Source: Bacteroidota bacterium (GTDB lineage: Bacteria > Bacteroidota > Bacteroidia > Chitinophagales > Chitinophagaceae). Taken from it: DNA of 64,000 nt. This document shows, piece by piece, positions 59,040 to 64,000 of this stretch; position 1 is the stretch's first letter, and the number at the start of each line of letters is the position of its first letter. Made by a program: the position numbers and the translations under genes. The stretch is taken from assembly GCA_024640255.1 (NCBI GenBank), contig JAHEFI010000001.1:248001-312000 (forward strand), given 5' to 3'. Below the pieces are notes generated by a model. That model saw only the letters and a program-made list of their open reading frames with translations. It made no database searches and was not told the DNA's origin.

Positions 59040-60611
59040 TTATTTGGTAGTTAAACCATCCAAAATTGCAACCTCCTCTTCAATGAATTCTTTTGTCATG
59101 AATGGTATTCTCTTCATGGCAAATTCATGATACTTTTCGTTGACTTCAAATCCAACGTAGTTTCTTCCGAGCATAAGTGCGGCTTCGCCTGTTGATCCGG
59201 ATCCGCTGTAGGGATCTAAAATCAAATCTCCTGGTTGACTTGTTGTAAGTATTGCCAATAGACACAACTTACTGTCATAAGGGGCTGCGTGATCAAATTC
59301 AGGATCAACCTTCTTGAATACAGCGGTATTAGCACCTGCACTTGACATGACATCCTCGTATTCTTGAAGATCAATGAAGTCACGAAAGTTTTTATAGGGT
59401 TTGCGAATAGATTCATTTGAATGAACTGTTCCTTTAGCACCTCTGTTTTTGAAACCTTTATTAACTTTCATGGGTTCATCTCGCCAAATTTTAAGAGGGT
59501 AGTATGAGTAATTTTCATGGTCTTTAACCAAGTGGAAAATCTTTTCATAACTCTTCATCAAATGTCTGTCTGAATTCACTGGCTTCATGTTCTTTTTATG
59601 AAGGATGATTTCATTCACGCACTTGAATAAACCCTCTTGATGCAAACGAAGTATCAACATATTAGATACCAATGGGCTATAACCCATACCGCCATACTCA
59701 CCGAAATTCATAAAGTATGACCCTGTATCTTTTAACACACGATGCACCTCTCTAAAATGAGGCATCAAACTTTCAACGAACTCTTCTGGCTTTTCCTCAT
59801 GACCAATTTCAACTTTTTCTGGTGTTGAATTACCATAGCAACGAGCTTGAAAATATGGTGGTGACGAAACCACCGTTGTCACAATACCACTCTTTACCTT
59901 TTTCATGGATTCGCTGGATTCGTTATATAACTTGAATCTGGTATCCACTTCCTTTGGAATGATCTCCTTATCTTTTTCTTCCGCTCTTTCCTTGGCAAAC
60001 TTGTGATAGTTTTTGATTAAGTTGTCGGCTGATGCTGGTGTGTATTCACCGCTTCGCATCTTTTCTTCAATTTTCATATCCAACAACTCTTTCAATCCAT
60101 CTGCCTTCGCTTGTTTTGTTGCTTGAATTACATTATCAATCCTTCTTACAGTTGATGCAGAGACTGAATGGTCTAATAATTCGGCAGCTTTATCAAAACG
60201 TGTGACCTTCTTTTTATCCTTTGATGTAGCATTTTCATCTACTGCTTTTGGATCTAAGTCATTACGTTTACCTTGTTCAGGTGGAAATAGGCTCAAGTAA
60301 TATTGGGATTCATTAATAATCTCCTCTTGAGTTTTAACTCTTTGAAGATTGTGCATTACTACACACGCTTCAGAAGTCTTTGAGTCTTCAACAACCACTA
60401 CTTCTATGGTCGCCCACTTCAACTATTTAGCCGCCTCCCAGCGTAATACTCCAGATTGTATTACATTTTTATTGTTAATCACTATCGGCTCAAGTTGTCC
60501 GTACTTGTGCATCGAATTAGCAAGCATGTCTACTTTTCTTCTTGAGTAGATCTTGCTGTTTGCTTTGCTTGGAGACAATAAATTAATGTCCAAGCTGGTT
60601 ACATTTTTCAT
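59040..60611 (-). pseudogene. ParB N-terminal domain + N4/N6 DNA methyltransferase fusion, interrupted by in-frame TAG at 60423-60425
   Basis: Minus strand TGG GAG GCG GCT AAA TAG TTG AAG TGG GCG: ParB motif continues in the same frame across the stop; VSSPPYF and LDPYSGSGSTGEAAL methylase motifs. Confidence 0.75.
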
Positions 60612-60875
60612 GTATCTATATTTAAAAATTAAAAAACAGTGGCGATTTTTGCAGCAACACGCACTTTAGTTGCAAGTCATCTGGCTCATTCTATCGAGCC
60701 CTTGTCTCTTGGTATCTCATACCGATGGTTTTATTTATGATTAAAATTTTGGTTCTGATTTGAAGGCGCTACTATGAGGCTCTGATTTGTATTTCTGTCA
60801 TACTTTATTTTTTGCGATTAATTTAATAGTATTAATAGTAAACAAAAAAGCTTTACTAAAAAGTGAGCAAAAAAA

Positions 60876-61478
60876 TTAATCTAGTTCATTAATGCATTTT
60901 TTTAGATTGCTTACTAATTGTTGAAGTGTACCATTTTCGTTCATCCTCCTATCCATTTCTTCGTTTATGATTTTCGCTGATATTTCTTCTGTTTTTGAAC
61001 CTTTGATTGCATACTTCTTTCCCGTTTTTTTATCAATTAGCATATCAGTCTCTTTATCAATAGATCCGATATTCACTCTTATAAACTGGTTTTTGGGCTC
61101 ATTAGTGGGGAATGAAGCTCTTGCAACTAACCATTCTCTTTTTACATCGTTAATTTTATTATTTGCTCTATCTTTTTTTACCTCAACAAGACCTTTGGCG
61201 GTATTCATGATTATATATCTTTCTAAATCTGCAGCTGCTTTAATCATTTTTTTCAAAGAAGGATTATTAATTAATTTAGTATATTCTTTAAGCGCTAATA
61301 GATTCTCATTGATAAGCGATTCAGAATCGAAGTCAGATAATCTTGCATTTTTTAATCTCTCTTGAGATAATGCTGTATGATTCTCAATAAAGTTTAATGC
61401 AGAACCATTTACCTCTTTATCGGCAAGTATGTTGCCAAATGGCTTTGTTAAAATTTTCTTGTATGATTGTTTTTTCAT
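60876..61478 (-). CDS. hypothetical protein of mobile element
   Basis: Start trimmed to MKKQSYKKILTKPFGN; no family recognised. Confidence 0.5.
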   Translation of the reverse strand: MKKQSYKKILTKPFGNILADKEVNGSALNFIENHTALSQERLKNARLSDFDSESLINENLLALKEYTKLINNPSLKKMIKAAADLERYIIMNTAKGLVEVKKDRANNKINDVKREWLVARASFPTNEPKNQFIRVNIGSIDKETDMLIDKKTGKKYAIKGSKTEEISAKIINEEMDRRMNENGTLQQLVSNLKKCINELD

Positions 61479-61677
61479 ACCGCAAAGGTAAGGCAATCTT
61501 ACTCAATTAGCAAAAAATATTTCTTTACTAATATCAAGTTTTATCAAAAAAATATTTTGTATTTGGTATTAATAATTGAATTTCAATTACTTGGATGGGA
61601 ATATTTTTTTTACTTCATTTCAAAAGAATTGATGTTGGTTACCTGAAAAGAGCTTTTTGGTGTGTAAAAGGCACGTA

Positions 61678-61854
61678 TTAATCCACCAAGCATTCAGGGT
61701 ATTTCAATTTGTAAAGCTCAAATAGACCTTCACGAACGATGTCGCTCTTCTGGCGACGAGTCAACGCACAGAGACGATCCAGTCTGTTCTTTTCAATGGT
61801 ATCGATGCGTAATCTTACAAATTCACTTTTTACAATAGCTTTTTGGTTCTTCAT
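61678..61854 (-). CDS. ribbon-helix-helix (CopG/Arc-like) protein
   Basis: VKSEFVRLRIDTIEKNRLDRLCALTRRQKSDIVREGLFELYKLKYP. Confidence 0.65.
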   Translation of the reverse strand: MKNQKAIVKSEFVRLRIDTIEKNRLDRLCALTRRQKSDIVREGLFELYKLKYPECLVD

Positions 61855-61970
61855 AGGTGGTTTATCAATAAATACTGCAGAATTTAAGAAAGACGTGGAA
61901 CTTGCCATCTTTTTTGTGGCAACAATGGATTTTGCTGATTTTGGTTGTATTTATTAGAAACTGGAATACT

Positions 61971-62675
61971 ATGGGATACAAAGAAGAAACAGAATTAGCA
62001 GACGTAGCTAATGTAAATGACAATAATGAAGAGGCACCAATTGGGATGCCACCACAGATACTAATGAAGGTATCATGGGGTAAGCAGTTGAAATTTCTAA
62101 CTGATGAAGATAAAGCTGCTGTTTTTACAAACATCTTTAATTACTACCTTGGTGACGATTTGGTTGAAATGAATCCAGTCGCAGAAATGTTCTTTGCAAC
62201 TGCAGCAGAATTATTTGATTACAACATAAACAAATACGAGGAAACAGTAAAGCTAAATCGGATTAAAGGAAAGAAGGGTGGTCGTCCACCAAAAGAAACC
62301 CGAAATAACCCAACGGGTTTATTGGAAAACCCGAATAACCTAAAAGAAAAAGTAAAAGATAAAGCAAAAGAAATAGTAAAAGAAAAAGAAATTGTAATAG
62401 ATAGTTCTAGTATAAAGCAATATCAAAATAAAATCAGAAAAATAATTGAAATAGATTTTCGTTCTTTGCCAGACCAGCAATCTAAATTCTTTTGTTACGA
62501 TGTAATTGAACTAGTAGAAAAGCTGGGGTGGTCTAGATTTGATTTAATTGTGTTTGGAACTCCAGCTAAAGATATTACCAGTGTTTTATCTGCATATAAT
62601 TTAATTGAGCTGGAACAGCAGGTAAAGAACACCAGGAGAAATTACTCTTATTTTCTTGATAAGTTAATTGAATAA
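61971..62675 (+). CDS. DUF6291-like mobile-element protein
   Basis: PPQILMKVSWGKQLKFLTDEDKAAVFTNIFNYYLGDD...KGKKGGRPPKETRNNPTG. Confidence 0.6.
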   Translation: MGYKEETELADVANVNDNNEEAPIGMPPQILMKVSWGKQLKFLTDEDKAAVFTNIFNYYLGDDLVEMNPVAEMFFATAAELFDYNINKYEETVKLNRIKGKKGGRPPKETRNNPTGLLENPNNLKEKVKDKAKEIVKEKEIVIDSSSIKQYQNKIRKIIEIDFRSLPDQQSKFFCYDVIELVEKLGWSRFDLIVFGTPAKDITSVLSAYNLIELEQQVKNTRRNYSYFLDKLIE

Positions 62676-62687
62676 ACTATCCTCAAC

Positions 62688-62765
62688 GAAGAGGTGAGTG
62701 GAACGAACCATGACGAAGTCTTCGACTTCAAACCCCATCACCCCAATTCCGCTCGACCCCTCTTC
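62688..62765. other. compound hairpin / candidate structured RNA or DNA site
   Basis: GAAGAGG/CCTCTTC outer stem, GAGTGGAA/TTCCGCTC second stem, inner GAAGTC-TTC-GACTTC. Confidence 0.5.
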
Positions 62766-62782
62766 CCCATGAAAAAAACACA

Positions 62783-62998
62783 ATGAATTTTTGCAACTTT
62801 TTGCCGTATAACTTTAATGATAGATACAACTATTCAGTGGAATACCCCAAATATTCTTTGTATTTCATTGGTATCGATGAATGTATCGGAAACGAAAAGA
62901 TGATCAAAATTTGGGGACATAAAACTGGTCTGTGGGGATTCTTCAATATCTATCCTATTCGTGAATTAAGACCAATAAAAAATATTTTTTCAAATTGA
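62783..62998 (+). CDS. small hypothetical protein
   Basis: 71-aa ORF MNFCNFLPYNFNDRYNYSVEYPKYSLYFIGIDECIG. Confidence 0.4.
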   Translation: MNFCNFLPYNFNDRYNYSVEYPKYSLYFIGIDECIGNEKMIKIWGHKTGLWGFFNIYPIRELRPIKNIFSN

Positions 62999-63041
62999 GT
63001 GCGAATGTATCACATCGTACTATTTATATTAAACAACAACT

Positions 63042-63209
63042 ATGAAATTAGAACCACTAGCAAACGTTAAGAAAGCAAATCGATTGAAAATGATTATAAC
63101 AACAGAACAATTTCACAGGCTCGCACAAAATGTCATCAACGAACAGGAATTAGATACCATAAAGAAGACCTATTTAGTTAAACAACCAAACAATGGCAAG
63201 AAGAAATAG
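63042..63209 (+). CDS. small hypothetical protein (not in ORF track)
   Basis: ATG at 63042: MKLEPLANVKKANRLKMIITTEQFHRLAQNVINEQELDTIKKTYLVKQPNNGKKK, overlaps the next ORF by 17 nt. Confidence 0.5.
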   Translation: MKLEPLANVKKANRLKMIITTEQFHRLAQNVINEQELDTIKKTYLVKQPNNGKKK

Positions 63210-63507
63210 AAAAAGAATTGAAATCAAGTATCCTGAAATTGCAGTGTTTGCATTATCCAAAGGATCGCAAATGAATGAACTTGTGCATAAGGGACAAAGT
63301 TATTATTACATGTTAAACATGATTGAAACACTTATGAGAAAGAGTAATGTTGTAAGTGGCAAGGTTGGAATATCAGGATATAAGGAAGACGTTGCAGCAT
63401 ACTTGGCAGCCTTATTAGAGGTCTATTTTTACAAAGACATGGAAATAGACTTGATGGAAGACATCAACGAATATGACCCTGATATTATGCCAAACAAGTT
63501 TTACTAG
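63193..63507 (+). CDS. hypothetical protein of mobile element
   Basis: 104-aa ORF, overlapping start with the previous small ORF. Confidence 0.5.
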   Translation: MARRNRKRIEIKYPEIAVFALSKGSQMNELVHKGQSYYYMLNMIETLMRKSNVVSGKVGISGYKEDVAAYLAALLEVYFYKDMEIDLMEDINEYDPDIMPNKFY

Positions 63508-63664
63508 GGATCATGAAGCAATTGAATTTCATAATAGCAAGATTTGCAATTCTTTGCGCTTTGCCAGTATACTTTCACCGCAGATCAACTTGCTGAATTT
63601 GTTTGGCATGAGATAAAATCAACTTGTTTTCAAATGGAATCAAGTCAAATTTTATTTTTGGAAT

Positions 63665-63686
63665 AATGTAAAGTATACTTTACATT
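63665..63686. promoter_or_regulatory. 22-bp perfect palindrome, probable operator
   Basis: AATGTAAAGTATACTTTACATT, 23 bp upstream of the next ATG. Confidence 0.7.
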
Positions 63687-63708
63687 TGGGTTCACTAAAT
63701 AATAATTT

Positions 63709-64000
63709 ATGAAACCTTCATTTCTATTACCAAATCGTTTTAAGAAAGCAGGGATTTTTTTCTTCCCAATTGGAATAATTGTATGGGTGCTAATTCATCG
63801 AGGATTATTTAGCACTGATTTAAACCACCAGATGAAAGTATTAATACTTACCCTATCATTCCTTAGTTTCTTATTTGGACTTTATTTTATTACTTTCTCA
63901 AAAGAACCAATTGAAGATGAATATATTAATAGTGTAAGGTTGAAGTCCTTTCAAATCAGCTCCATTACTCAAATGGCATTTTTCTTAATATCATTCATCA
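63709..64000 (+). CDS. membrane protein, truncated by window end
   Basis: Open frame MKPSFLLPNRFKKAGIFFFPIGIIVWVLIH...FSKEPIEDEYINSVRLKSFQISSITQMAFFLISFI. Confidence 0.65.
   Translation, partial: MKPSFLLPNRFKKAGIFFFPIGIIVWVLIHRGLFSTDLNHQMKVLILTLSFLSFLFGLYFITFSKEPIEDEYINSVRLKSFQISSITQMAFFLISFI

Larger units (their letters stand above)
56773..64000. mobile_element. putative integrative element at tRNA-Asn, left part only (right end outside window)
   Basis: Recombinase overlapping the tRNA 3' end; followed by ParB-methyltransferase, RHH and DUF6291-like cargo. Confidence 0.7.

Noticed and set aside
60967-61365. 132-aa ORF antisense to 60876-61478
   Set aside because: Shadow ORF; the minus-strand frame has the better start and charged, protein-like composition.
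59040-63507. Element-wide amber (TAG) recoding as the explanation for the interrupted methyltransferase
   Set aside because: Too few genes to judge, other element genes stop mainly with TAA/TGA, and the host uses TAG as stop (for example 5460-5462). Kept only as a minor alternative.
1-64000. CRISPR arrays or rRNA genes
   Set aside because: No regularly spaced direct repeats with unique spacers and no rRNA-like conserved sequence noticed on either strand.

Overview
AT-rich Bacteroidota chromosome segment (Chitinophagaceae-like by gene content, by inference; TAnnTTTG-type -7 boxes, SusD, T9SS C-terminal sorting domain). Left to right: SusD tail; PhoU-like/PiT phosphate uptake pair; a putative D-glutamate/N-acyl-D-amino-acid gene set (D-aminoacylase, DUF1611, enolase-superfamily epimerase, APC permease); class II cNMP phosphodiesterase; two L,D-transpeptidase-type proteins; a large partner-switching/cyclase cluster (AraC, propeller-SpoIIE phosphatase, RsbW-like kinase, STAS, GAF-PAS-cyclase-HD, TMEM175-like channel, four tandem TPR-SpoIIE phosphatases); two arrays plus one solo copy of an uncharacterised 'MEVHH' single-TM protein family (8 copies); housekeeping genes (Tdh-like/Kbl, GH97, TonB receptor and others); a ~6 kb islet of three FG-GAP/VCBS surface proteins bounded by a tRNA-Met gene and a 98-bp duplicate of its 3' half plus terminator; then hflX; then a mobile element next to tRNA-Asn whose serine recombinase ORF reads antisense into the tRNA, running past the right edge of the window. 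The most novel signals are (i) a dyad TGTTCC-N13-GGAACA found by eye at four intergenic sites, with identical spacing, upstream of both MEVHH arrays, an ester-cyclase-like lipoprotein, and between the AraC and propeller-SpoIIE genes; (ii) the order-preserved MEVHH paralog arrays; (iii) two outward-facing tRNA-associated insertions; (iv) an in-frame amber codon inside a ParB-methyltransferase fusion. All calls come from reading the sequence and supplied ORFs; no searches were run.
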